The notes below the pieces were generated by a model. The model had not been told where the DNA came from. It ran no database searches and saw only the letters and a program-made list of their open reading frames with translations. Source: Pyrobaculum islandicum DSM 4184 (GTDB taxonomy: Archaea; Thermoproteota; Thermoprotei; Thermoproteales; Thermoproteaceae). From it: a stretch of DNA of 64,000 bases. A program made the translations under genes and the position numbers. The first letter of the stretch is position 1, and each line of letters begins with the position of its first letter. The DNA lies in NCBI RefSeq assembly GCF_000015205.1, contig NC_008701.1, forward strand, positions 682,001 to 746,000, written 5' to 3'. Below are positions 24,009-32,363 of the stretch, in pieces.

Positions 24009-25068
24009 ATATCTTTAGAAAATCGGCATATTTGTCTGATTCGATATAAGCTATGAAGTGCGTTGGAAATACTAGTGTCTGGCCGATTTCGCTTAACACA
24101 TTTGCAAAATTCTTTAGCATATCTCTCTTGTTCATAGGAGGTATCACTGCAAGAATAAAGCCTCTTGTAGTTTCGTATCTTAGTATAATCCACTCTGTTA
24201 ATTTCATATAATAGGATAAATATGGCGGAATTTTGTAGATATAGAATGGATTTTGAATTGTTATAACGCTATCCTTTATTTTTTTCAAAAGCAGATAGAA
24301 AGTCTCCGCAAGATTTGAAACGTAGACGCTTATGTCTCTGTTAATAAAGCCTGCTAAATCGGCCTCTATTCTTATCGCAATATCTGCCGGTTTATACGTA
24401 AATGAATAAGGCTTTATTGCCTTGTCAAAAACGGCGGTATGAAAACCCTCGTTATAAACCACGCCAAGAGCCCGGTCTAAAAGGGAGACCGCTTCCTCAG
24501 ACGACATGGAAGCTATAGACTTTGAGTTCTCTGCCCCACGCCCTGTGATCCCCGGGAGTATAGGCAGGGTAGATAGCGATAAGGCCTTTTCCACAGGTAA
24601 AGTGTCGAGAAATGGAAAGACTATTGCCAGTTTTTCATCTCCTTTTAAAAGCTCTTTGGGAATTGGACATTTATATTCACAATAGTCAACAGACCAAGAG
24701 TAATGACCTGCATAGAGCGCCCTATGTATATGTTCTTCAAGCGGAGAAAGTGATTGTATGATTATAGCAACAAGATGACTTATAGATGTAAATTCGACAT
24801 TGTATCTATCGTTGTCTATGCCAACCTCACGCTCTGTTATATACATCCCCTCACATTTGAATCCTATGCAGATGCCGCTTTTGGGCGGCCAATCTACAAC
24901 TGATAGTTGCGCAGTCTCGCCAAAGGCTTCTATTAAAGCATAAGTAGCGAGATATGCGTCTACGGATCTTCTAGTGTAAATAATAAGCGGATTTTGTTTT
25001 AGATACTCTAGCACCCTGTCGATGTGGTCAATGACGAAGTTTTTGAAATCCACGTAGAAATAGCCCAA
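23989..25068 (-). CDS. Divergent DHH/RecJ-like protein (GAN-type position)
   Basis: 359 aa, no clear motif. The N-terminal LIIYTRRSVDAYLATYALIEAFG (in two parts, about 28-50) has the shape of the DHH-family start, where a DHxDADG-type motif normally precedes a helix, but the metal ligands are missing. In other archaea the gene just after rps15 encodes a RecJ/Cdc45-like protein that joins GINS in the replicative helicase. I infer a catalytically inactive relative here. Start TTG 25068, 12 bp after rps15; followed by pcc1. Confidence 0.5.
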   Translation of the reverse strand: MGYFYVDFKNFVIDHIDRVLEYLKQNPLIIYTRRSVDAYLATYALIEAFGETAQLSVVDWPPKSGICIGFKCEGMYITEREVGIDNDRYNVEFTSISHLVAIIIQSLSPLEEHIHRALYAGHYSWSVDYCEYKCPIPKELLKGDEKLAIVFPFLDTLPVEKALSLSTLPILPGITGRGAENSKSIASMSSEEAVSLLDRALGVVYNEGFHTAVFDKAIKPYSFTYKPADIAIRIEADLAGFINRDISVYVSNLAETFYLLLKKIKDSVITIQNPFYIYKIPPYLSYYMKLTEWIILRYETTRGFILAVIPPMNKRDMLKNFANVLSEIGQTLVFPTHFIAYIESDKYADFLKIYEEVNK

Positions 25069-25080
25069 GTACTTTTAAAG

Positions 25081-25536
25081 CTAGGTCGCCAGATGAGACA
25101 AAGCCTCAGGGTTATAGACAAATTCCTTTGGTAACTTACCAACTCTCTTGTAATACTTTATCAATCTATGTATTTTAGACTCTACAAGTTGCAACCCCCT
25201 TCGAGACGCCATATCTTTGGGGTGCTCCTCTAAATGTTTTCTAATTCTCAAGGCTCTCTTTATTAAATTTAACAAATCTTCCGGAATCTCTTGTCTTATA
25301 CCGTGCTCTTCTAGAATTTTTGTAAGTTTTTTGCCAGTTATAGGCTTTACAAGAGGGATGCCATATTGATCCCTTAGGATTATTCCAATTTGCGAAGGGG
25401 GAAAGCCGCGACGTGCTAACTCCACAACTAATTGCTCAACTTCGTCTGGTGTATATTGTATCCAAGTAGGCACTGTTGGATGGGCGGGTCTTACAGATCT
25501 CGAACGCCCCTTTTTGTGACGAGATCTATGTGGCAC
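25081..25536 (-). CDS. rps15: 30S ribosomal protein S15 (uS15)
   Basis: 151 aa, archaeal long form of uS15 (eukaryotic S13). N-terminal basic extension [16 protein letters not shown], then [34 protein letters not shown] and the conserved [20 protein letters not shown] (about 107-126), which binds 16S rRNA. Start GTG 25536. It heads the rps15 - DHH-like - pcc1 operon and shares a palindromic TATA with the divergent methyltransferase gene. Confidence 0.96.
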   Translation of the reverse strand: MPHRSRHKKGRSRSVRPAHPTVPTWIQYTPDEVEQLVVELARRGFPPSQIGIILRDQYGIPLVKPITGKKLTKILEEHGIRQEIPEDLLNLIKRALRIRKHLEEHPKDMASRRGLQLVESKIHRLIKYYKRVGKLPKEFVYNPEALSHLAT

Positions 25537-25556
25537 GTCGCTAAGTTTTTTACAGC

Positions 25557-25564
25557 TTATAAAG
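25557..25564. promoter_or_regulatory. Shared TATA box (rps15 / methyltransferase)
   Basis: CTTATAAA-type box centred near 25560.5, exactly midway between start codons at 25536 (minus) and 25585 (plus), 24-25 nt from each. Confidence 0.5.
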
Positions 25565-25584
25565 TTTTCAACCTAAGGCGATAT

Positions 25585-26386
25585 ATGAACGAGACACCCC
25601 CTTGGCTCTGGGATCTCCCCTTAATAAATTTATATAATACTGACGTCGTTGGCTTTATGTACGATGTGCCTTTCGTAGCAACACCGGAGGTAGTCGTCCG
25701 TAGAATGCTTCAATTAGCTAAAGTCCAGCCAGGAGAGGTTGTATATGATCTAGGGTCTGGCGATGGGAGAGTTGTTATTATAGCCGCGAAAGAGTTCGGA
25801 GCTAGGGCTGTGGGAGTTGAAATTAGGAAAGATCTATACGAACAGTCTATGACACGTATCAAAGACCTAGGCCTATCTGATAAAGCGGTAATAATAAACG
25901 CGAGTTTACGAACAGTCTATGACACGTATCAAAGACCTAGGCCTATCTGATAAAGCGGTAATAATAAACGCGAGTTTCTACGATGTACCTCTCACTGATG
26001 CAGATGTAGTAACAATGTACCTTTTGACTAGCGTCAACGAGCGGTTAAGACCTAAGCTTGAGAAAGAGTTAAGACCTGCGGCAAGAGTTGTTACCCACGA
26101 TTTTGAAGTGCCAGGGTGGCGCCCTATTGTCATAGAGGAGATATATGAAGATTGGCGTAGTCACAAGCTCTTCCTCTATAAGATACCTGGCAAAGAAATA
26201 CCACTCCCAGGTAAAAACAAAGCTCTGGAGGACAAGTGGCTCAGACAAGTGGCAGAGCTCATAGATGGAGTACATTCACTCGAGGAAATTGCTTTGAAGC
26301 TGGGCGTTACAATTAGAAAAATAAGGGAAACAATAGAAGAACTAAAGAAAATAGGTGTTGTTGAAGAGGTGAAGATCATTAAATGA
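25585..26386 (+). pseudogene. Class I SAM methyltransferase (aKMT-like) disrupted by a 70-bp tandem duplication
   Basis: ATG 25585 starts a Rossmann methyltransferase: TPEVVVRRMLQLAKVQPGE, then motif I VVYDLGSGDGRVVI and acidic motif II VGVEIRKDLY. At 25838-25977 a 70-bp segment is present twice in perfect tandem. Since 70 is not a multiple of 3, the frame ends at 25950, and the rest of the protein is read in another frame to 26386. Removing one copy restores 243 codons, including FYDVPLTDADVVTMYLL and a C-terminal winged-helix-like domain. The core resembles the crenarchaeal lysine methyltransferase aKMT. It is the first gene of a long operon (4-bp overlap with deoxyhypusine synthase). It may be truly broken, phase-variable or an assembly artefact. 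Confidence 0.75.
25838..25977 (+). repeat. Perfect 70-bp tandem duplication
   Basis: Unit 25838-25907 is repeated exactly at 25908-25977 with no mismatch, beginning ACGAACAGTCTATGACACG. It lies wholly inside the methyltransferase gene and shifts its frame. Complete identity suggests a very recent event. Confidence 0.95.
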
Positions 26387-27261
26387 GGGAGATTATAGAG
26401 CTATATAGAAAAGTTGGCGGATTTCAAGCTCTCCACGTTGTAGAGGCCTATGATATACTAAAAGAGGCTATTAAAGAGGCAGATTTACGCTTTCTCTCTT
26501 TTACAGGCAACTTAGTAGCCACAGGTTTACGGGAAATTATCGCCGAGACATTGAGAAAAGGGTTTTTTAACGTAGTAATAACCACAGCTGGGGCGCTTGA
26601 CCACGATATAGCAAAAGCCATGGGGGCTGTGTACTCTCCAGCTTCTTTTGACCTCGACGATGTAGAGTTGGCAAACAGAGGATTGCACAGGCTTGGTAAT
26701 GTTGTAATCAAGAGAGAGGAGTACGGCCCCTTTGTAGAGAGGTTTGTACTTAAGCTCTGTGAAAAGCTAGGCGGTAGATCTCTTGGCACGTATGAAATAG
26801 CCGAGGAATTTGGGAGAGAAATGCCTGAAGACTCAATATTGGGATCTGCGGCTAGAGCTGGCGTAAGGATATTTGTGCCAGGACTTGTAGATGGCGCAGT
26901 TGGCACTGCGTTGTTAACATGTAACGAGCTGGCAAGAGCCAGAAGGGGGGGACTTAGGTTACACATAGACGTTTTAAAAGATGAGGAAATGTTGAGAGAA
27001 TTGGTGTACAACAGTAAGAAATTGGCTGCCTTAATCGTAGGCGGCGGCATTAGTAAGCATCACGTAATTTGGTGGGCCCAGTTTAAGGGAGGATTAGACT
27101 ATGTCGTATATATCTCAACTGCCGTAGAATACGACGGCTCACTTAGTGGCGCTAGACCGAAAGAAGCTATAAGTTGGGGGAAAGTTAAACCGACGGCAAA
27201 ATCCGTGTATATATTCGCAGAGGCAACATTAGTGCTACCGATATTACTTAAGGCTTTGTGA
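26383..27261 (+). CDS. dys: Deoxyhypusine synthase
   Basis: 292 aa. Transfers the aminobutyl group of spermidine to a lysine of aIF5A. Family blocks: LSFTGNLVATGLREII (about 38-53), ITTAGALDHDIAKAMG (about 66-81), VPGLVDGAVG (about 165-174), HIDVLKDEE (about 196-204) and GGGISKHHVIWW (about 220-231) with the active-site lysine. The start overlaps the methyltransferase stop (ATGA). The aIF5A gene is not in the window. It is embedded in the operon 25585-29876. Confidence 0.95.
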   Translation: MREIIELYRKVGGFQALHVVEAYDILKEAIKEADLRFLSFTGNLVATGLREIIAETLRKGFFNVVITTAGALDHDIAKAMGAVYSPASFDLDDVELANRGLHRLGNVVIKREEYGPFVERFVLKLCEKLGGRSLGTYEIAEEFGREMPEDSILGSAARAGVRIFVPGLVDGAVGTALLTCNELARARRGGLRLHIDVLKDEEMLRELVYNSKKLAALIVGGGISKHHVIWWAQFKGGLDYVVYISTAVEYDGSLSGARPKEAISWGKVKPTAKSVYIFAEATLVLPILLKAL

Positions 27262-27262
27262 T

Positions 27263-28228
27263 ATGTTAATTGAAACTCTCTCCATAGCTATCACATTTGT
27301 CATAGGTGTTCTTTTTGGCAACTGGTGGATCTCTTACCAGAGGAAGATAGGGCTGACGTCGCGAGATATCTACAAAGGTATCGACGGCGTCCCTCGCGCC
27401 GGCGGCCTTATCGCTATGGTTTCCGCCGTCTCTGGCTACATGATAGTTTTACCCCAATCTAGAGATGTGTTGCCCCTACTCATTATCATAATACTCACAG
27501 GCATATTAGGCCTTTTAGACGATATAAAAGGAGTTAGTGAATATGTAAGAGTGTTTGTTCCCTTCTTTCTAGCATTGATGTTGGCACGGGCTTTAGAGAA
27601 TAAACTAAGGTTAACTATGCCGTTTATAGGGCTTTTCTACGGCGCCACTGGGTGGCTAGCTGTATTAGCTATACCTATTTTGACAAATGCCTTTAATATG
27701 CTAGACCCTGTTAATGGCTTTCTTCCAGTTGCAAATATAGTAATTGGGAGTACTCTAGCCATTATTTCTATTATCAGAGGACAGATAGAGGCTGTCTCTT
27801 TATATGCAGTACATGTGGCAGCCTCTGCCGCATTGTATTTCTATAACCGCTATCCCGCCAAGACATTCAATGGTAATGTGGGTAGCTATTTTTTGGGGGC
27901 CAATTTGTCAACTCTAGCCGTGATATATGACATGGTTCCCTACCTAATTTTGGCAGCCCTCCCCTTTGTGGTAAATGGGGCGTTAATTATATTCTCTTCA
28001 GGAGGTATCAGAAGGCGTGAGAAGATACAAAGGCCGACCATGCTCGTTAACGGCATAGTTTCGCAAGACTGCTCTTCGCCCATAATATCGCTAGTGAGGT
28101 TAATAGTAGCCGATAGGCCTATGACGGAATATGATATATTCAAATCTCTCGTTTTAATAACTAGCGTAACTTCAGCGTTAACATTGATACTTGTCGTGGT
28201 TATTAAGGCGTTACAACTTCCCATATGA
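27263..28228 (+). CDS. GPT/Alg7-type UDP-GlcNAc-1-phosphate transferase (glycosyltransferase family 4)
   Basis: 321 aa, polytopic membrane protein with about ten hydrophobic segments. Catalytic loops are recognisable: GVPRAGGL (about 42-49), GILGLLDDIKG (about 76-86) and ITNAFNMLDPVNGF-like LTNAFNMLDPVNGF (about 139-152). Members transfer GlcNAc-1-phosphate or a related sugar to dolichyl phosphate, the first step of N-glycan assembly; the exact sugar is unknown. It begins 1 bp after the dys stop. Confidence 0.88.
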   Translation: MLIETLSIAITFVIGVLFGNWWISYQRKIGLTSRDIYKGIDGVPRAGGLIAMVSAVSGYMIVLPQSRDVLPLLIIIILTGILGLLDDIKGVSEYVRVFVPFFLALMLARALENKLRLTMPFIGLFYGATGWLAVLAIPILTNAFNMLDPVNGFLPVANIVIGSTLAIISIIRGQIEAVSLYAVHVAASAALYFYNRYPAKTFNGNVGSYFLGANLSTLAVIYDMVPYLILAALPFVVNGALIIFSSGGIRRREKIQRPTMLVNGIVSQDCSSPIISLVRLIVADRPMTEYDIFKSLVLITSVTSALTLILVVVIKALQLPI

Positions 28229-28440
28229 AAAGAGCTCTATATCTTGTATTAACCTCCTACGCAGCTCTTCTCCTACTGTTTACAACAGGCTCAGTAATGC
28301 TACCGCTTCTTAGAAAGAGGATTATCGGCGGTTTTACAATCGGCGATGTGGTTATAATAATAGCGGTCCTATCCTATGGGTTATTCATATATATCTTTGG
28401 TCTCTGGCTAATACGTGTCAGTTGCAAAAATAGACGTTGA
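28225..28440 (+). CDS. Small two-TM membrane protein
   Basis: 71 aa with two hydrophobic segments (about 4-28 and 40-63) and a positively charged loop and tail (LRKRIIGG; RVSCKNRR). No family was recognised. Its ATG overlaps the stop of the glycosyltransferase (ATGA), and the next small gene begins inside its last 26 bases, so it is translated as part of the operon. Confidence 0.6.
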   Translation: MKRALYLVLTSYAALLLLFTTGSVMLPLLRKRIIGGFTIGDVVIIIAVLSYGLFIYIFGLWLIRVSCKNRR

Positions 28441-28561
28441 GACTTTGAGATGTATAACGGGAGAGACAAAATGGGAGTTTTGCATCAGACTAAAGACTAT
28501 CCGTAACACACTAGAAGAGCTAAGAGCTAAAGTCGAGAATTTGCTCCAATCTTTGCCGTGA
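28415..28561 (+). CDS. 48-aa helical protein in GTPase operon
   Basis: An overlooked short gene: GTG 28415 to TGA 28559-28561, overlapping the membrane protein by 26 bp and the GTPase by 4 bp (GTGA). The protein (VETLRCITGETKWEFCIRL, then TIRNTLEELRAKVENLLQSL) looks like two helices, the second amphipathic. The overlap geometry matches every other junction in this operon, supporting reality. It may bind the GTPase encoded next (speculation). Confidence 0.6.
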   Translation: MSVAKIDVETLRCITGETKWEFCIRLKTIRNTLEELRAKVENLLQSLP

Positions 28562-29043
28562 GACGGTATTCAGTTGCTGTATTAGGCGTCGGCGGAGTTG
28601 GAAAAACTACCTACGTATTTAGACTACTAGGTCTTTCACTTAAACCCAGGGCGACTCTTAGGCCCGGCATATACCGCTTATATCTAGGCGACAAAGAGAT
28701 AGATTTTATAGATGTACCAGGCCAAGTGGCTACTGAGGTGGCGAGAAACTTCTCTAGAGCTTGGTCGTTTTACGTCGATCTAATGATCTATATGTACGAC
28801 TTAACTGATCAATCCTCGCTTTATGCTATTGCAGAACTTCACAGCGCACTGCTAGATAGAGGTATTAAGCCATATAGAAAAGTAGTATTAGTTGGCAATA
28901 AACGAGACTTAGCAGAAGAGCTAGGGCTTTTCGTAGAGGGAGATGAGATAGCAGTTGCAGTTGGTGCGTCTAAGGTATATTATATGTCTGCTCTAAAAGA
29001 CAACATAGAGATTTTATACAGACCAATAGGAGAAAATATATGA
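28558..29043 (+). CDS. Ras/Arf-like small GTPase
   Basis: 161 aa, a stand-alone small GTPase domain: G1 GVGGVGKTT (about 10-18), G3 DVPGQ (about 53-57, like Arf WDxGGQ/Ras DTAGQ), YDLTDQSSLYAI (about 80-91), G4 NKRD (about 115-118) and G5 MSALK (about 146-150). There is no lipid-modification Cys and no transmembrane segment. Archaeal members of this superfamily are little studied. Co-transcribed with two tiny proteins upstream and an unknown 278-aa protein downstream (4-bp overlaps), which are candidate partners. Confidence 0.85.
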   Translation: MRRYSVAVLGVGGVGKTTYVFRLLGLSLKPRATLRPGIYRLYLGDKEIDFIDVPGQVATEVARNFSRAWSFYVDLMIYMYDLTDQSSLYAIAELHSALLDRGIKPYRKVVLVGNKRDLAEELGLFVEGDEIAVAVGASKVYYMSALKDNIEILYRPIGENI

Positions 29044-29876
29044 TCCCACGTGATGACATTATAGCAGGTATAGTTTCCACGCCTATATCGGCTTTCCTCT
29101 TAGAGTTAGAGGAGATAAAGCCAAGTCCCCGTGTTAAATCTCTCATAGACTTCTTTGTAGATATTGGCGTCCTTCAGAAAAAGTGGGATAAATATAGAAA
29201 GGGGGGACGTGTATCCCCTCAAGAGTTATCCCCGCTTGCAGAAGCTGTATCGACATTATTTCAACAACTAATTTTTCCATATCTAATACTTGGCAAGAAA
29301 TTCGATAGAATAAATCAAGATATTCAAAGAGCGCTCTATATCTACACCTCGGCTTTTCAAACAATGCGTATAACTATAGTACAGGAGCTATTGAAATACG
29401 GCGGCCTAACTCTCGTAGCTGGGTGGTTCCCATGCGGCTTCTCCTCTGAGCTTATGTCTATTGCTGGAAGAGACTTAGTTATTGTAGAAGAAAGAGACGA
29501 CATAATTGCGCTAGAGATAGATAGACTTTCTCTAATTCCCTTAGCCACAGCACCTATTGGACGAGAGCTCGCCGCAGCCAGTTTCTACGCCTTTGAGAAC
29601 ATGTCTCTAGAGAAGTTGGGAGAGATTTCTGAAAAATATGGAAAATTTGAAACAGCTATTGTGTGTCAAAGAGGCGCAGATTTAGCGCTATTACAGAATG
29701 TTGCAAACGAGATATATTACATAATTCCAAGAGACAAGATAGTGACGTTTTTAAACAACGCGCTCATAGACGCTCTAGGGCTATCTAACTATAAGGGAAG
29801 CACATTTAAAAATGCCGAAAGACAAGAAATAGGGCCTTTCGACGTATATATACTAAGGGGTACAAGCGTCTCCTGA
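29040..29876 (+). CDS. Unknown protein, last gene of the GTPase operon
   Basis: 278 aa, soluble. The middle part (about 120-160: ELLKYGGLTLVAGWFPCGFS, then DLVIVEERDDIIALEID) alternates strands and helices in a Rossmann-like way, resembling a degenerate methyltransferase, but no motif is complete. No family was recognised. The start overlaps the GTPase stop by 4 bp, making it a likely functional partner (effector or regulator; inference). It overlaps the convergent phosphatase gene by 24 bp at its end. Confidence 0.6.
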   Translation: MIPRDDIIAGIVSTPISAFLLELEEIKPSPRVKSLIDFFVDIGVLQKKWDKYRKGGRVSPQELSPLAEAVSTLFQQLIFPYLILGKKFDRINQDIQRALYIYTSAFQTMRITIVQELLKYGGLTLVAGWFPCGFSSELMSIAGRDLVIVEERDDIIALEIDRLSLIPLATAPIGRELAAASFYAFENMSLEKLGEISEKYGKFETAIVCQRGADLALLQNVANEIYYIIPRDKIVTFLNNALIDALGLSNYKGSTFKNAERQEIGPFDVYILRGTSVS

Positions 29877-30539
29877 GAGAATTAGGTTGACGGCTTCTTT
29901 AAAGCCAAGGCCGCTTGGCTCTTCGACAACCACACGTGCAGCTTTTTTGGCAGCCTCTGTGGCATTACCAACGGCAATACCCCATGCAATACTTAACATC
30001 CCTACATCTACATCACTATCTCCAACCGTAGCAACTTGATGGCACGAGACATCGAGTTTTCTACAGAGCCAACTGACAGCAACTCCCTTGTCTACTCCGG
30101 CAGGTCTTACATGTATTGCATATCCACTAGACTCGACAATGTAGCCAGTACCAACAACAGCTCTTACTTTCTCTAGCGTGTCTTTAACAAGAGGTATATA
30201 TGCCATATCGTACTTTCTACATCTATTCTGAGGACTCGGTATAACAGCCCCTGTTGAAATAATTACCTTATCTACTATAGACATATCGCCGGAACATAGC
30301 TCGTACGTCACTCCATCAAGGTGAATAAGACAGCCATTTTCGGCAATTACGTCACGAACACCCAAATACCTAGCTATAGTAAGCGCAAAATCTAGACCGT
30401 TAGCCGTGGCTAGTACAACTCTTAAGCCACTGTCGCGGGCTTTACGTAAAGCCAAAAGCGCCTCTACGGAAAGCTCGTAGGTGTTTCTACTCAGAGTCAA
30501 CGTGCCATCTAAATCTGCTACTAAAATCTTACATTTCAC
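29853..30539 (-). CDS. HAD-family phosphoglycolate phosphatase (archaeal type)
   Basis: 228 aa with HAD motifs: DLDGTLT (about 8-14, nucleophile and acid Asp), TANG (motif II), Lys in GVDKGVAVSWL (motif III) and GDSDVDVGML (motif IV). The type IIB cap lies between motifs II and III, as in archaeal phosphoglycolate phosphatase TA0175. The frame is open from 30623, but GTG 30539 gives the normal N-terminus KCKILVADLDGTL, and TATA-like tttaaat (centre about 30565) is 26 nt upstream. Confidence 0.85.
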   Translation of the reverse strand: MKCKILVADLDGTLTLSRNTYELSVEALLALRKARDSGLRVVLATANGLDFALTIARYLGVRDVIAENGCLIHLDGVTYELCSGDMSIVDKVIISTGAVIPSPQNRCRKYDMAYIPLVKDTLEKVRAVVGTGYIVESSGYAIHVRPAGVDKGVAVSWLCRKLDVSCHQVATVGDSDVDVGMLSIAWGIAVGNATEAAKKAARVVVEEPSGLGFKEAVNLILSGDACTP

Positions 30540-30562
30540 ACAAAATATAGATGTCGAAGTTT

Positions 30563-31111
30563 TTAAATCCTCGGCAAAAAGTGCGCTATTAGAGGAATCG
30601 CATCTTCTACAGACTCGCCACACTCTATAGACATATAGCGACTTTCAACTAGACACTGTGTTAATTTTACATCGCCTAGTATTTTCAACGCGTTTGGGCT
30701 TGGCTGACGGTCTAAAGGCTTCCAACGCTCATATACTTCAGCATTTATATAACCATAAACTACCTCTTTTATACCTGTGGGATATGCTAGTGCGTAGAGT
30801 GGAGACAAGTCGCATTTCTCAGACCAACAATTTACCATCGCTAGATGCGGAACTCCGTCTACTAAGCCATAGGCTTCGTACATCTCAACTAATTGCACCT
30901 CATATGTTCTGTCATTTGCCTTTATAATTAGTTTTGGAGGCATCAATGTGTCTTTTGCAAGAGTGACGTAGTTTATAACAGCCCTCACCTTTTTATCTGT
31001 AAATGTGGCCAACTTATTTATAGGCACTGGGATTGGAGGCCATAGAGTTGCTACAAAACCACGTTGAATAACAGCCCAGCCCTCTCTAGTTAGTATCTTA
31101 CTCCAAGACAC
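30563..31111 (-). CDS. Unknown conserved-type protein
   Basis: About 182 aa, soluble mixed alpha/beta protein without recognisable motifs. The frame begins at ATG 31129, but the TATA box (tttatata, 31129-31138) overlaps that codon; GTG 31111 lies at the proper distance for a leaderless start, giving SWSKILTREGWAVIQRG. It ends 23 bp before the phosphatase start and could be co-transcribed with it, although the phosphatase has its own TATA inside this gap. Confidence 0.55.
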   Translation of the reverse strand: MSWSKILTREGWAVIQRGFVATLWPPIPVPINKLATFTDKKVRAVINYVTLAKDTLMPPKLIIKANDRTYEVQLVEMYEAYGLVDGVPHLAMVNCWSEKCDLSPLYALAYPTGIKEVVYGYINAEVYERWKPLDRQPSPNALKILGDVKLTQCLVESRYMSIECGESVEDAIPLIAHFLPRI

Positions 31112-31144
31112 TATAAGTTTAGGGCACATATATAAATACGAAAG

Positions 31145-31260
31145 CGCCGCCGCCGGGATTCGAACCCGGGACTTCCGCCTGAAGCCCAGCCTACGGGTTA
31201 ACAGCTTCGGCGGACCCGCTCGAGTCCTCCGCCGCTCTAACCGGGCTGAGCTACGGCGGC
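31145..31260 (-). tRNA. tRNA-Asn (GTT) with two non-canonical introns
   Basis: The 116-nt precursor folds to a 75-nt tRNA after removing two introns. Acceptor GCCGCCG/CGGCGGC, discriminator G73, T arm CCGGG-TTCGAAT-CCCGG. The anticodon arm GCGGG-CTGTTAA-CCCGT (anticodon GTT, 31202-31200) forms only when a 23-nt intron (about 31228-31206) between positions 30 and 31 is removed. A second, 18-nt intron (about 31189-31172) lies in the variable loop (near 46/47). Exact borders may shift by a base or two. TATA-like tttttaaaata lies about 25 nt upstream. Confidence 0.88.
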
Positions 31261-31551
31261 AGGATAGAAAAAGTTGTATTTTAAAAAATTTGTCCCATAA
31301 TACAAGGCTGTCGTGAGAGATATACGCAAGGGTCTCCGATATAATAATTCTTAGTTAATTATACGGCACGCGCTGGTGAAACTCTCCCTATGAAGCCACG
31401 CTGCCCCCGACAAGCGCCGTCTTGACGGCGCCTCTGTGGACACAACACCGCCGGGGCAGACCTTCGGCCTTAGGCTCTGCAGCGATAGGCCGCCGCTTAC
31501 AACGCCGCTTGGCTTGTACACACGGCGTCGCTTGCTCTGCAGACGCCGCCG

Positions 31552-31901
31552 GATCCGAAGTACTTCGAGTTGGCGCAGTCTCACCTGGCTGATATCGTCG
31601 AGGCAGGAAGCACTACCTCGCCCTATATGCCCACAGCGTCACCGACAGGCTGGAGGCAGAGGCGGCGAACTACGTCGGCTACTACAGGAGCCTCTTGTCT
31701 TCTCTAGCCAAGGCGCTGAGGTCTGCCGGAGAGGCCGTCGAAAGCGCTCTTGCACGCGCCGCCGGAGCGCTGAGAGAGCTCGGCTCTAAGTTCGCCTCGC
31801 TGGCTGAGGAGGTCGTTTCGCACTTGAGGAGGGGCAAGCAAACGTCTCAGTTGCCATCTTCTCACCGTACGGCGGCTAACCACTGGGCTAAGGTGAGTTA
31901 A
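31552..31901 (+). pseudogene. GC-rich gene fragment with frameshift
   Basis: Coding-like sequence on the + strand in two frames: DPKYFELAQSHLADIVEAG (from 31552), then RKHYLALYAHSVTDRLEAEA and a long alanine-rich helical stretch to the stop at 31899-31901. A frameshift near 31605 separates them. Base composition is much richer in G and C than flanking genes. It might be the C-terminal end of a repeated Pyrobaculum protein, but I cannot name the family. Bases 31261-31551 contain the tRNA promoter, a GCGCCGTC/GACGGCGC hairpin near 31420 and nothing else that I can support. Confidence 0.4.
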
Positions 31902-31914
31902 AAATTTCTTGGTT

Positions 31915-32319
31915 TCACCTCTCGAGAAGAGTTTTCACATACTCCGCAAGCGAGGTTCTAACCTCAGCATCTTCTAGCTGAAGGGCTGTTGCCAGTATCA
32001 ACTGGGCAAGGATAGGCTTTCTATCCTCTGGCGGGAGTACATTAAGTAGGTTGGCTATGATTGTAGACACGAGCCCTATTGTCTCATCTACTTTAAGTTC
32101 CATATCTGAAAGCATGCTTAGCACCTTATCTTCTGTTTTATATAATGTATAAACCGCGACCAGCATTATGAAGTCGATGGTCGATATTTGAAGTCTCTCG
32201 ACCCACTCTTGGACTTTCTCAGGATTTTCTGTCATATATGTAACAAACTTCTCTAGTTCACTTCGCGGAATTTGGAACATTTTCTCAGCGTCTACGAGAA
32301 ACTTCTCAACCCAACTCAC
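31915..32319 (-). CDS. Unknown all-helical protein
   Basis: 134 aa, predicted entirely alpha-helical and soluble (SWVEKFLVDAEKMFQ; LEKFVTYMTENPEKVQEWV; MLVAVYTLYKTEDKVLSML; LEDAEVRTSLAEYVKTLL). No motif or family was recognised. Start ATG 32319, divergent from the MBL gene at 32364, with an A/T-rich stretch (tatttaaataagg) between them that could serve as promoter for both. Confidence 0.6.
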   Translation of the reverse strand: MSWVEKFLVDAEKMFQIPRSELEKFVTYMTENPEKVQEWVERLQISTIDFIMLVAVYTLYKTEDKVLSMLSDMELKVDETIGLVSTIIANLLNVLPPEDRKPILAQLILATALQLEDAEVRTSLAEYVKTLLER

Positions 32320-32363
32320 ATATGTGTTGACGCATTATTTAAATAAGGTTTACATAAAAAGCG

